Position numbers and translations under genes: made by a program. Under the pieces are notes generated by a model. That model worked only from the letters and a program-made list of their open reading frames with translations. It was not told where the DNA came from and made no database searches. From positions 434,593 through 498,592 of the forward strand of contig GG745340.1 in NCBI GenBank assembly GCA_000151295.1: a DNA stretch of 64,000 nucleotides, in the 5' to 3' direction. This stretch comes from Allomyces macrogynus ATCC 38327. Taxonomy: Eukaryota; Blastocladiomycota; Blastocladiomycetes; Blastocladiales; Blastocladiaceae. Of this stretch, positions 31,603-43,601 are shown one piece after another. Each line of letters starts with the position of its first letter. Positions within the stretch are counted from its first letter, which is position 1.

Positions 31603-34457
31603 ATGTCTGCGGGCCTGCTCTCGCCGACCGCCGTGCCCGCGCGCGTCGCGTCGCCCCCACCGCTCGCGCGCCCCGCTGGCGGTGCTGGTGCCGCGGCGTC
31701 GCCGTCCTTCGCCGCGGCCGTGACGGCGAGTCTACTCAACCAGGGCCTGCTCGACAAGGACCGCCCGACAACGAGTTTGCCCGTATCGGCGTCGCCCATC
31801 ACATCGCCGAACTTGACGCCGTCCAAGCCGCCGTCCGTCTACCACCAGAAACGGCGGCTGTCGGCGTCAAAAGACCTGTTCTCGCCCGTGCGCGAGTCGA
31901 TTGCGACGGATGTGGAGCAGGACGACGAGGGCACGTCGCGCATCAACCAATATATATTGTCCAAGTTTTTGGGCAAGGGGGCGTATGGGACCGTCTAGTA
32001 CGTTTTCGATTGTGGTGACGCTTCGTGTTGCGTCTTTCCTATGGCTGAATGCGTTGCTCACTCGCTTGCCCCGTTTGCAATGTAGTCTTGCCGTTGACGA
32101 GCAGACCAAGACCGAATATGTACGCCGCGTGTTTCCTTCCAACGGTGATGCGCCGGGCCCTTGCCGTTATTCGTTTTCTCACTCCACCTGCCCTTATCTA
32201 CCCTCTTTTCAGGCCGTCAAGGAATTCTCCAAGTCGCGGCTGCGCCGCGCGCAGTGGGCCATGAACCCGCGCCAGCGCATGGCCGCCATGCGCGGTCGTG
32301 GCCGTGGTCGCGGCGGGATGCCCGGTGCCGGCGGACCTGGGCGCAGTCCGTTGTCGCAGGACGACGACGACATTATCCACCGCGAGATTGCGATTTTGAA
32401 GCGGTTGCACCACCCGCACTGCGTCAAGCTGTTTGAAGTGATCGAGGTGCCTGATGGGGACCAGATTTACATGGGTATGTTTCGCTGGAGCGAATGAGAG
32501 AGACAAGGTGGACGCCACTGACGCTGCGTGCCTGGATAGTATTCGAAATGTGCCACGGCGGGTCGATTATGAACATTGAGTCGGGCGACACGGAGCCGTT
32601 TTCCGAGGACCGCGCGCGCGATTACTTTCAGCAGATGGTGCTGGGAATAGAGTACCTGGTACGTCGAAACGCTGATCTTGCGTCCTTGATTGGCCGTTTT
32701 CTGACGTTGATTCTCGTCTTGTTCCCGTGTAGCACGAGCACCACATCATCCACCGAGGTGCGCCCTCGTCATTCCACAACATTTCCATCAGGCCGACGTT
32801 GCTGACCCAATCTGCATTCCATTTTGGCAGACATCAAGCCCGACAACCTGCTCCTCTCGGCCGACAACGAGCTCAAGATTGTCGATTTCGGGGTATCGGA
32901 AATGTTTGCGTCGAAAGACCAAGTTGCCGGATCTGCGGGCTCGCCGGCATTTGTCGCGCCTGAGCTGTGTCGCATGTCGCTCTACTCGCCGGCGACGGGC
33001 AATACCGCGACGCCCATGACGTCGCCGTCGATGACGCCGAGCCCGTCGACCTCGCTCGACCCGAGCACTCATTTGAACACGGGCAGTTCCACGACCAGTA
33101 CCTCGTCGACGGGGCTCAATGTGAGCGGGCGCGCGTGCGATATTTGGTCGATGGGCGTGACGCTGGTACGCTTCCGTTGGTCCACCCATTGGTGCTGCGT
33201 TGGCGCTCACATTCTCGTCGCCATGGTTAGTACTGCATGGTCTTTGGCCGGCTGCCGTTCACCGGCCGGTCGGTCGTCGAGCTCTACAAGTCGATTGCCG
33301 AGGACGAGCCCGACTTCACCCCGCCGCGCGCCAAGCTGCGCGCGCAGCGGCACCGCAGCATGCAACCGTCCGGGTCCACCGGCCTCGCGCGCACCGAGTC
33401 CGGGTTCACCGATGGCTCCGCCTCTGCCCTGACCCCTCCGACGCAAGCCGCCATGGACCCGGCCCTCGTCGACCTTCTGCGTCGCATGCTCGACAAGAAC
33501 CCAGCGACGCGCATCACGCTCGACGCGATCCGCACGCACGCGTGGGTGACTGACTACGACATGTACGAGCTGCCGTCCAAGGAGGACAATGTGGCCGTCG
33601 TGATTCGGCCCGAGGACATTACCGCCGAGGAAATGTCGGCGGCCATTTCCAAGGCCAACCCGATCTGGGCGGTCATGCGGTTCATTGCCAACTTGCGCCG
33701 CAAGTCGAACGCCAGCTCGCGCCGGTCGTCCGTTTCGTCGGCGGTTGACCCGGAACGTGTCGCGTCGCCCAAGTTGGGGAACGATGTCGAGTCGCTCCGT
33801 GCGGAAACGCCGGTGCTCGCACACGCACAGCCGGTGGTCGCGCCCGCGGCCGAGCATACGGCGGCGCCGGCGCTCGCAACGGCGGATTCGGCCGCCGACT
33901 TGGCTACTTCGCCACCCACTGCCGCGACCGTCCCGTCGGCCACGACCCTCCCGGCCCCGCCCAACTTCGGCCTCGCGACCGGCGGCGGCGCCGCGGCGCC
34001 CCTCTTTCACTGGGGTCCACCTCGTCCCTGCACCGCCCCAAGGGCCCCGCCCGTCCCGCTCCAAATTTCCGCGGCCTCTGTCCACTCGACGTCGACCACC
34101 GCGACCTCCACGTCGCGCCTCCACCCAACCACTCCACCCGCGCACGCCCCCGCGTCTTTCACGCCCGGCGGCGTGCCGGCCATGATCCCGTCGGGCCCGA
34201 ACACGCCGCGCACTCCGCGGTCCGGCCGCCCGCCGCCGTCGCCGCGGCGGCCGGGACAGCATATTCCGCCACCGGGTTCGCCAACGTCCGGCGCGCCGCC
34301 GGGTGCCGTCGCCGCCCTCATAGTCTCGCGACGAATAACGGGCACGGGTCCGTCGGGACAGCGCATAGTGCTGCAGTGTCGGCGGCGGCCGCAGCGCATG
34401 CGCACGCGGGGTATGGGACCGCGGGACAGAGTGGGACGACGGCGGGACATAGGGTGA
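31603..34457 (+). CDS. CAMKK: CaMKK-type Ser/Thr protein kinase (SNF1/AMPK-activating kinase group), 798 aa
   Basis: Upstream kinase that phosphorylates the activation loop of CaM kinases and SNF1/AMPK. Seven exons: 31603-31997, 32086-32119, 32213-32474, 32540-32658, 32733-32757, 32831-33165, 33231-34457. Joined: INQYILSKFLGKGAYGTVYL (Gly loop), YAVKEFSK (VAIK-type Lys), then a basic Arg/Gly/Pro-rich segment (MRGRGRGRGGMPGAGG) in the place of the CaMKK RP-insert, HREIAILKRLHHPH (alpha-C Glu), HRDIKPDN (catalytic loop), VDFGVSEMF and SPAFVAPEL (activation segment). About 60 Ser/Thr/Pro-rich residues separate APEL from DIWSMGVTL. After the kinase domain, EDNVAVVIRPEDITAEEMSA resembles the CaMKK autoregulatory region. 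The last 60 residues may be in a wrong frame. Exon 5 is only 25 nt. Confidence 0.87.
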
Positions 34458-35005
34458 ATCATGGGCGCGCGAGGGATTCCAAGTGCGCGTGCGTGATTAG
34501 TTAGGGTGGACTGGCGGGTTGGTGATGTTGTATTGCGGTTTCGGTTGTCGTTGTCGTTCATGTGTGCCTGTGCTTTGCTGTCTTGTGTTCGTGCTTTTGA
34601 ACGTTGGGGGTCGATTTTTGTTGCTGTCTTCCACCCCATCTGCTCCTTGTATTTCCGTTCCGGTTTTTTTCTAGAGTCGTGTCGTTTGCTTGATGGCGGC
34701 ACTGTCCGCGCGGCGCGCACGAGGTCGTCGTTCTAATCGAATGACCATAACCCCTTGTTTGTTGTTGCTACGACGGTTTGTCGCTGCGGTTGGTCGCCCC
34801 AGCTCCGATTTGGCCGCATCGCCAGGACCGTACTGTTCAGGTCGACGCTAATCACGCGGGTTTCTCTATTATGCACACAATCAAACAACGGCAACCGGTA
34901 CACAGTTGTGACTTCACTCTCTCCCCCTCGTTCTCCACACTACATTCCACTTTTGTTCGTACTCGTCGGTTCGTGGGACGTCGGCCCACGGCCCGTCGGA
35001 CGTGC
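34458..35005. other. Convergent intergenic region
   Basis: 3' UTR space of the CaMKK gene and of the first AVT-like transporter. Nothing else seen. Confidence 0.4.
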
Positions 35006-36955
35006 TTAGACCGTGAACGTTTGCCACGTCACGTACGCGGTACTCGCGATCCCGACGACGATCAGGAACCAGTCGAGGAACCGGCCGACGAAACCTTGCT
35101 CTGGGTGCACCTTCAGGTGGTACATGGCGGGGTATCTGCAAAAGGGCACGCGAGCGTTAGATCCCGGGCAAGCGCGAGAGAGCCGAGGAGGTCGGGTGGA
35201 GAACGTACACGTAGCTGAGCGGCATGCAGCCTGCATGCGTCGGCACGAAGAGGTTGGAGGTGGTGGAGCACGATGGGGGGGGGGGGGGTGGAATATCAAC
35301 GATCAGCCCAGATCCAGAGTCTCACGTTCTCCGTGCTCCCTCGCTCTCCGTGCTCGCTCGGCCGCAAATGAGACGCACCAAACCCGCCAATGATCGCAAC
35401 CAGCTTATCGAGCGCGTTCCCCGCGGCGTACGCGATCATGCCGACGACCAGCACGAGCGCTGCGCGCACGACATTCTGCGCCCACCAGATCTTGCGCTCC
35501 GACCACGCCGCCGCAATCGGCTTCTTCTCATCCATCTCCGGGTTCGTCGCATCGGCCTCGCCAGTTTTCCTGTCAGTAGCGACCTGGCCGCGGACACGCG
35601 CCAGGACGGCATTTTCGACAATCACGGTCGCTGGAAACAGGACCAGTGGCCACGAGAGCACAATCGCACAGATATAGAGCACGTAAATGGTCGACGTCAA
35701 GTTGGAGCTCGGCAAGTTGAAGAGCACAATCGTCTGCACGTGGGCACCGAAACTCAGGTACCCGATCGCGCCCATGAACAGGTAGACGGCGACAGTCACG
35801 GTCATGGCGAGCGACAAGACCATCGGGAATTGCGCGCGATTGCGCATTGAGTGCGAGATTGGGATGACCAAGCCGATGCCCTCGAACGTGTAGCTAAGTG
35901 AGTGGGGGTGGGGAGTGGTTGAGGGAAGGGAGGTCAGCGCAGCGCGAGAGACTTGGACTGCAGAAGGAGTGACGACGCGTACACGGCGGTGCCTACGGTG
36001 GAGATGGTCGAGGAAACAGATTAGTTTACGCTCTCCATCTCTCAGTCCCGTTCGGCACGGGGTCGTTCGGCACGGGGTTGATGAGCGTACCGATGAACAG
36101 CGAGAACCGGTCCGGGTTGAACTGCACGACGTCCTTGGCGACGCCGCCCATCGAGACGATATTGTCAATCGAGTAGTACGCGATCACAATCAGACCGAAC
36201 GCGACAAACGCGGTGCCGACGAGCGAGAAGGCGGCAAAACCCTCAATCCTCCGGATCTACACATTGCCAAAGAACGACGATGCAAATGAGGATCTGTCGC
36301 GCTCATCCGGTCCCGTCCCGCGCGACGCCGTGACAATGTACCTGGGCCATGAACATGTAGAGCCCGATTTGAACGAAAACGATCGTGAGCTGCGCGACTT
36401 GGATCGTGCCGCCCGAGACGCGGTGCAGGAACTCGACCATGTTGTTGGCGACAAACAGCTGCACGTATGGAGCAGTAATGAGGTCAATTGCCGTCACTGC
36501 CAGCCATCCACGTCGCCGATGAATAGAAGAAGAAATGCGATAACGTACGACGTAGGCCGAACAGAACCCGACCTGCGAGAGAGCGACACTTGTCAAGACG
36601 ACGTATTCCATGACCTTGCCGTACAGCTTGCCGCCCATTTCTTCAAAGCTGCCGGGGATCGTCTGGTTCGTCTTGACCAGCAGCAGCATGCCGTAGACGG
36701 CAAAGTAGGCGAGCACGATCAGGAGCACAATCGAGAACGTGAGCCCGCCATCTTTGAATGCCTGCAGGAGAGAAGCGAAGGCGAGCGAGAGAAAACGATG
36801 AGCTCGAAATGCACGCGGATCACTTCGCGAGCAAAACGCGAAGACCGGACCGAGGGCAGGAAGAGCACGCCGGTTCCGATAAACGACTTGATCAGGAGCA
36901 GGAACGCGCGCTTGGCGCTCGCGGTGCCTTCAGCAACGTCGGGGCCTGCCGTCAT
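35006..36955 (-). CDS. AVT3/AVT4-like amino-acid transporter (AAAP family), 428 aa
   Basis: Vacuolar-type amino-acid exporter of the AAAP (SLC36/AVT) family. Eight exons: 36955-36851, 36761-36549, 36458-36342, 36256-36091, 35992-35974, 35893-35379, 35230-35209, 35135-35006; the sum is exactly 429 codons. It begins MTAGPDVAEG and then enters TM1, RAFLLLIKSFIGTGVLFLPS. Later landmarks are SFEEMGGKLYG, ALSQVGFCSAYV, LFVANNMVEFL, IRRIEGFAAFSLVGTAFVA, TFEGIGLVIPISHSM, LFNLPSS and CMPLSYVYPAMYHL. The last TM (LDWFLIVVGIASTAYVTW) is near the C-terminus. Exons 5 (19 nt) and 7 (22 nt) are very short but required by homology to the second copy at 57172-58839. A TTAAAAA element at about 37192-37198, 240 bp upstream, could be its TATA. 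Confidence 0.87.
35275..35288. repeat. Poly-G run (14 nt)
   Basis: A homopolymer of 14 G inside the intron between exons 6 and 7 of the transporter; on the coding strand it is a C-run upstream of the acceptor. Confidence 0.9.
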
Positions 36956-38182
36956 GGTGCGTGCGGGTGCTGGGATGCTGGCCGAGCACGCTCGGGATCG
37001 GAAAAATGGGCGAGCTGGGGACGCGAACCATGCACCGTCAGTCGGGGGTCCATGCAGCGGCGCGTCGTGGTCCAAGCAGCGGAGCAGCGCGGGCGAGCTG
37101 AAACGTACAAGAGCGCCGGTCGATGGCGCGATGCAAGCAAGAGATGCAGCAAGAGACTCGTCGGATCGCGCTCGTCGGGGGAGAGAGCGTCTTTTTAAGG
37201 GGGACCGGATGCAAGAGGACGCCGCTGCTGCTGCCGCGCGTGGGTCAAGTTGATCCACGACCGGCTCGTCGCGGTACCGTCACCGAGTGGGTCCCCGTCC
37301 GTCGCGTCGCCACAGAATAGCCGCTCGCTGCAGCTCTCCGGATCCCCCGGCACGATGCTGCCCGGGCTTGAACGTGCTCGCCGTTGGACGTTGGAGTCGA
37401 TGTGCGCCAGACACTGGGGCTCGAATGCTGATCAGCCACGGCGCCGACCCATTTCGCACGACAGATGGAAAGAGAAGGACGACGCCGCTCCACTCTTGGG
37501 CTCGTTGGGACGCGATCATTGGACATTGTTTTCCTGCAGGCTGCACCTAACGTGGCTTTGGGTGGTTGCCACCAGCATCCCATGATCGGTCATCGGGTCC
37601 TTTGCCTGGCGACGTTGTCGGGCGCTGACGCGAGTGAGGCCGAGAGAGGCGGGCAAAAAAGGTCGCGTGATCGATATATATTGAGCTAGAGTGGGCCCTG
37701 CCTCCACGTGGAATGAAATCAAGGAGTGATCAATGGTAACCAGTGCCGTTGGTGCAGGCTACGGGGCGCGGGCCGTGTGGTGCTGGTCCTCATTTTGAAG
37801 CATGTCGCTGTGGCGAGCTGCCGGCCGTGATCATCGGGTCTTCGCGGATCGTTAGGTATGAGGTTGAATGCATCAAGTCTGTTGGAATATCCGTGAGTAT
37901 GTTTGGTTTGGAGGCGGTGCTTCGACACTGGACGCAACAGTGGATGCGGGGACGGGCGATCGGTTTGCGCCATGGCCTCTATTTCCTTGATCAAGGGGAT
38001 GTATGGTTCCAAGCTGCATGAACATGGCGTTTTGGCGGTTGGAGCAGGAAAGAACAAGGCAAACGGATAGGGTACAACGCTCATTCATTTCACGTAGCAA
38101 ACTATCCCTCATCTCGGCTCTCACGCACCAAGCCGGCCTCCATTCCAATGCATCGCCATCGTGTGGCGACGCCGCGCGCCAA
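36956..38182. other. 1.2-kb intergenic region
   Basis: Contains the promoter of the first AVT-like gene (minus strand) and the 3' flank of D-amino-acid oxidase. A cgatatatattgagc stretch at about 37671-37685 is locally AT-rich. No supportable gene. Confidence 0.4.
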
Positions 38183-39623
38183 CTACAGCTTCGACTTGAT
38201 GTTACCAACCGCGAGAATGCGGCGCACCGCCACATCAAACGACTTGACCCCCACGGGCGTGCTCTGCTTCCCGACCGGCGCCAGCTGTTCGTGCACGATC
38301 TGCAACACATGGTGCGCGCTGCCCCATGACGACTGGTACCCGCCGCCACCGTGGCCGTAGTTGTGCACGACGAGCGTCTTCTTGCCCTCCTTTCCACCGC
38401 GCTTCGACGCCGCACTCGGCGTCCGCCACTCGTGCTCGAGCCGGATCCCGCCCTTGCGCGTCGGCCGCAGTCCGACGCGGTGCGCGACCACCTCAAGCTT
38501 TTGCCCGGGCCACAGCTGCAACTGTGGACAAACTGCGACGGCGTTTTCCAAGATGCGGTTGGCGGTCGCCGGGTCGGGCTGCATCGAGTCGGCTCCCTCT
38601 TGGTAGGTGCCGCCGAGAATCACGAGCCCGTCCTCGCGCGGGATCACATAGTCGAAAACGTCGTCGCCGAGCCGCGTGATTGTGTACTTGACATGCGGCG
38701 CCCGCACGATCACGATTTGGCCGCGCGTCGGGTAGACGTTTTGGTCCTCGACGCCGCCGAGCGTGCGTGCCCCTGGGACGTGGGTGAGGTGTGGTCAGGG
38801 ATGGTGGTGATCGTGCGCGGGGGGCGGGAGGAAACGTACCGAGACCCGTGCAGTTTATGACAGCGGCCGTGGTCGGGGTCGCGGCGTCATCAATGTGCTG
38901 CAGCGTCTTGACGGCGATCTTGCCGCCGAGCCGCTTGAAGAGGCGCGTCATCCATGCGAGGTATTTCGGCGTGTTGAACGTGTCTGATTCGGTCGATCGA
39001 GAAAACAAGGTCAGTGTGATGTTCATGCGCAACGTGCGCGTTGGGGTGGCCGATCATGAACAACGTGCCCGTGCGGGAACCATCCAATCTAACCATATGC
39101 CGTGCAGAGACACGTACAGGCGAGGTACGAGAATCCCCACTTGGTGTCAGCGTAGAGCGCGTCCTTGGCGAGCATGTTGAACTGGCGAACGGCGGTGTGC
39201 GCGCGTTAAGGTTAGACGACAAGTGCGTACACTCTCTGGAGCCCAAAAACAGGGGATACCAACGTCCTCGACCTCATTCTTGAACCACGGCAGCGGCTCG
39301 GCGTGCTCGTCCATGTAAATATCAAAGCTGGGCATCGGGATCACGCCCGTGTCGGTGATCTTGACAATCCGTTGGAAGAGCTTGAGCGTGATGCGGTCGA
39401 TTTCGACCAGCTTGGCATCATCCGGGTGGGCGACCGAGCGCCAGTGCGCTCCGGCCTTGGGCGACGCGTAGAGTGCCGCGTGCTCGTCGTAGTGGTCGGG
39501 CGTGTGCGATGCGATCACGGTAACGTGGTAGCCGGCCGCTTGCAGCAGCACGGCCGTCGAGAGGCCGACAACACCAGCGCCGACGACGGTGATGTTCGGG
39601 GCAGTCGCTCCGCGGAGATGCAT
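38183..39623 (-). CDS. DAO: Peroxisomal D-amino-acid oxidase (DAAO/DASPO family), 396 aa
   Basis: FAD enzyme that oxidatively deaminates D-amino acids to 2-oxo acids, NH3 and H2O2. Four exons: 39623-39231, 39181-39118, 38983-38840, 38772-38183. The N-terminus has the dinucleotide-binding fingerprint ITVVGAGVVGLSTAVLLQ, then HYDEHAALYASPKAGAHW. Later come FNTPKYLAWM, AAVINCTGLGARTLGG, PTRGQIVIVRAP, VILGGTYQEG and VGLRPTRKGGIRLEHE (substrate-carboxylate Arg region). The family signature HNYGHGGGGYQSSWGSA is complete. The C-terminus is KSKL with TAG, so it ends in the canonical PTS1 SKL and TAG clearly acts as stop here. D-amino-acid versus D-aspartate specificity cannot be decided by eye. ATG at 39623 leaves only a short leader before the FAD motif. 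Confidence 0.9.
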
Positions 39624-40283
39624 GGCTGGTCGGTCGTTCCCGGTCGGCGGGACTGCAGCTGGTCGGGGAGCAGATTGAGCTCGGGGACGGGTTGGAACTT
39701 GAAGCTGCGGTCGGGCACTCGAGGCGTCAAGCAGGCGCAAGCAGGCGCAAGCAGCAGGAGTGTGCCGGTGCTTCGGGCCGACCGCCAACTCGATTTGCGA
39801 GACGCGTTTGCGAAGGTCACATGAGTTAGCGAAACGAGGAGAACTTCAGGAAAATGTCCCGAATCCCATTTGCGAAATCAGGGAAGCCAATCCAGTTTGA
39901 CCTGTTTGACTGCTGATTTCTCATCCCGATGGGAAGAGGAGTGACTCAAACGCCATGTGCTTGGCAATGGCGAGTCGCTGTTGCCAAAATTCACGTTGCA
40001 ACGGGAGTCGAGTGTCGGCCAGCGTCGACACCGCGACGCCAACACCAAACGCCATCGTCGACCCTCGTCAACCCGGACATACAGCAAGCGACACGACGCT
40101 CAGACGGCCGGCCTGCACGAACGCTGACCTGCAACTTGACGCATCACACACGCGCTGCCTTGTTTCGCTCGCCAAGGACCAACTCGGCTCTCGACTGTCC
40201 CTTCCACGACGCGGAAACGTCACAACTGATTTCAAGCACCGGCGATTCGGATATCCGGCGGAACCACTTCAGCGCACCCGACA
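39624..40283. other. Divergent intergenic region
   Basis: Between D-amino-acid oxidase (-) and the Zn2Cys6 factor (+). Must contain both promoters; nothing distinct seen. Confidence 0.4.
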
Positions 40284-43200
40284 ATGGCGTCCTCGTTCCC
40301 GTCGATGCCGCCGACGCCTTCGGCGCCCGTCATGGTTCCAACCATGGGCAGCTCGCCGCTCGACGACACGCCCATGGTCCCAAGCAAGCGCCCGCGAACC
40401 ACGCAGGCCTGCGAGACGTGCCGGTAAGTGGGCGTTTGTTTTGTGTGCACACGCCAAGCATCGATGGTTCGGCTCGTTTGGCTCATTCAGAGTACTGATC
40501 GTTGGGCATGCCATGCTTGATGCTCGCGCGCAACCCTCGTCCTTGTGGCTCTTGCAGCAAGCGCAAGGTATGGATGGGCACGCACCGCTCTCCTCGACGG
40601 CCGTTGAGGAAAGCACCGGCTCATCGATGGCAAGGCCGTTCTGACCACGACCCCTTGCCGTGGCTCGTGTAGATCAAGTGCAACGGCACGCTGCCATGCA
40701 AGCCCTGCTTTGACGGGCAGCGCGAGTGCACCTACGCGACGCGTTCCGGCCGTAGCGACTCTGTCGACCAGGACAGCATGGCGTTCGAAGCGCCCGAACC
40801 GCTGATTCTCGATCCGACCGCGCGCACGTCAACCCCGTCGTCCGTGTCGAATGGACTGTTTGTCGCTTCGTCGCCGCCGTCGCTCAGCGAGCACAGCCGG
40901 TCCGGCGTGGACGAGGTCACGGAACGCATGACGCTCGTCACGACCGTCGACGAGAACCGGCGGCCCTACAGCTACCACAACTACGGCCACTCGAATGGCA
41001 TTCATATGCTGCAAGGGTGGTCCACGTCGATTGCGCCCATTCTCTACTACCCGTCGTACGTGACGTCGTGGTGGGCATGGTGGTGGTGGTGGTCGTGTAG
41101 TGGCGAACTTCTGACCCTCATCTTGTCACCAGATCCTTTGACCAGCTGCCGCACCGCAAGGAACTCGACCGCGAACGCCAAATCTTCCCGCCGCGCGCAT
41201 TTGTCGAGGCCATGATCGACGTCTTCTTCGACTCGTACCACCGCTTCTACCCAATCTTATCGCGCGCCGAAGTCCTCGAGCAGCTCGACCGGCCGGCGCC
41301 CAACTACGCGCTCCTCTACGCCGTCATGGCCGTTGGCTGCCTCAATTTCGAACGGCAACAACGCATTGGCATTGGCTCGGGCCGCCACCCGCGCATCTTG
41401 GCCAGCAAGCTCTTTCTCGAACGCGCCAAGCGACGCATCCCGCGCATGCTCTCGAGCGAGTGCCACGAGATTGAGACTTTGCAGATGATGCTCTTGTGCG
41501 TGAACCACACGCTCCAGTATCCCGGTGCGTCGCCGTGGGTGTTGCTGGGATTGTGCGTGAGGTACGTTGGTCTTTTTTGTTTTTTGTTTTGTTTTGCGAA
41601 GGCCGAAGAGGCCACGCAAGCTCACGTTCAACCCACCCACAATTGAAACAGGACTGCCCAAGACATGGCGCTTTTTCTCGACCTCCGCGCGCCGCAGTTT
41701 GCCAAAGTCGTCGCGCCCAACCGTCTACCGATCTGGGCCAAGGTGTGGGCGCACACCTACGCCGAGGACCGGATCGCGGCGGCGGTCATGGGCCGCCCGC
41801 TCACGTTCAACGAGGCCGAGACGAACCTGAACCTCGAAATCTTCCTGCGCACGCCCGAGAACGAGGCCAAGTACGACCCGGCGTTGCTTGTCGACGGCGA
41901 CCACTACTTTTTCTGGTACATTCAACTCGCCGACATTTTCGGCAAAATCGTGCGCACGGTCACGGCCATCCACTTGCGGCACAAGCTGCCGCACACGCTG
42001 CCGGAGTTGCACCGGCTGCTGTCCAAGTACCGCACGGAGCTGCCGACAGCATTGCATTTCAGCCCGGACGTGGCCGATCCGCTGACGCGCGCTCAGACGG
42101 CATCGCTCAACATTCTCTACTATGCCGCGGTCGTGACGCTCTACCGCCCAACGCTCACGGCCAAGTCGGGCGTGCTCGACGTGGCACTGCACGACCAGTA
42201 CCTGACGCTGCTCGAGACGTCGCTGCTCGCCATGATCCGCATCGTGCACACGATCCGCGACGACTTGTCGCTGTTCCCGTACGACCCGTTCTACGAATTC
42301 TCGACGATGCTCTCCGTGTGCGTCCTGCTCGTCGAGCACGACCACTCACAGGGACGGCAAACCACGCAACGTATGGTCTCGCACCTCGACTTGATTGACG
42401 CAATGCTCGACGCGGCCTCGCAGCCGTGGCCGTTCTCCGTCTGGCTGCAGCGCGTCGTGCGTGAAATCCGAGGCAAAATCACCAAAGTCGCACCGGACGT
42501 GGGCCTGCTCGACGCGCAAATGTACAATGTCATGCGCCAGTTTGACTCGGCCGCGGAAATTGTGGCCGACCTGCTCGAGGAGCCCGTCGACGTGCAGCGC
42601 GACGCGTCGCGCGAAGTCGCGCGAGAGTACATGGCGCGGTGGGCGCGCGGCGATATGGGCAGTCCGAGCTTTGATGCGGTCGGGACGGCCGGGGCCGCAA
42701 CGGCGGCCGCGCAGTCGTCACCGCCGGCGCACGACTCGATGCAGGTGCAGACGACCCCGGAAGCCACGGCGCCGCTGACACCGGCGTTTGCGTGGCCGCC
42801 CGTCACGGCGCTCCCGACTCCGCCAGTTGGGACGACGGTTCCGCCGCCGCCTGCCACGCCGTTGGCTGCGGCCGCGGCGACGGCCCCGTCCGCGTCGGCC
42901 GGCGCGCTGCCGATCTTCCCAGACTTCCTCACGTCCGACAATCTCGCGGGGGTGCTGGGTCCGCTGGATTCGGCGGTCGCCGGGTCGGGGCTGGACGCGG
43001 CGATCCCGTCACTCGCGTCGTTCTCGGCGCACTTGCCGACGCTGCAGGCGCTCATGGTCGGCACGTCGATGCGGATGCAGATGGAGCAGCAGCAGCACCA
43101 GCAGCAGCAGCAGCAGATGCAGATGCAGGGGCAGCAGATGCAGCAGGGACAGCCAATGTCGATGCCGATGCAGATGCCGCAACCGGTCGCGAGTGGCGGC

Positions 43201-43359
43201 ACGGGGGTCCCGGTGTGGACGCCCGGCATGTTCGACCAGCATGCGGCGTGGTTGGGCGGGGCTTATGTCGCGATGCCGCCGGGGTCGCAGCCGCAGCAGA
43301 GGCACCCAGGGCAGCAGGGGCAGGGGAGTGGTGGTGGGGGTTCGATGTCGTTGTACTAG
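40284..43359 (+). CDS. Zn2Cys6 fungal transcription factor, 889 aa
   Basis: Nuclear regulator with an N-terminal binuclear zinc cluster and a fungal-specific transcription-factor middle domain. Exons: 40284-40423, 40558-40567 (10 nt), 40673-41055, 41133-41561, 41652-43359; the sum is 890 codons. The zinc cluster spans three exons and reads CETCRKRKIKCNGTLPCKPC then FDGQRECTY, a perfect CX2CX6CX5-6CX2CX6C pattern. The middle domain includes FVEAMIDVFFDSYHRFYPIL, YALLYAVMAVGCLNFE and RTAQDMALFLDLRAPQFAKV. The C-terminal third is Pro/Ala-rich with a Met/Gln-rich run (about 43085-43146) and a Gly-rich end; such regions often serve in activation. Target genes unknown. TAG stop. Confidence 0.88.
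43085..43146 (+). repeat. CAG/ATG triplet-rich tract
   Basis: Imperfect CAG repeat with interspersed ATG and CAC codons encoding a Gln/Met-rich stretch in the C-terminal part of the Zn2Cys6 factor. Prone to length variation. Confidence 0.8.
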
Positions 43360-43601
43360 ATCGTCGTCTTCTTGTGCCGGTTTGGTTCGGGTTTGGGCGT
43401 GACGAGAAGAGAGGGTCAAAATCAAGCATTTGTATGTACAAAATCCCTGCGGGCTGGGCACGAATGCATCTTCTGCACCACATCGTGCCTGTGGGCATCA
43501 ACGGTACCGTGTTCCAGAACACCATCACGGCCGCCGCGACCGATCGCCACCCGTCACGCTCGCAAGCGCGCGGTCCATGAACACGGCGGGTCAAAAACAT
43601 A

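Noticed and set aside
30737..31723. Large frames on both strands upstream of the CaMKK ATG (307-333 codons)
   Set aside because: Arg/Ala/Pro-rich composition typical of stop-poor GC-rich DNA, mutually overlapping, with no domain.
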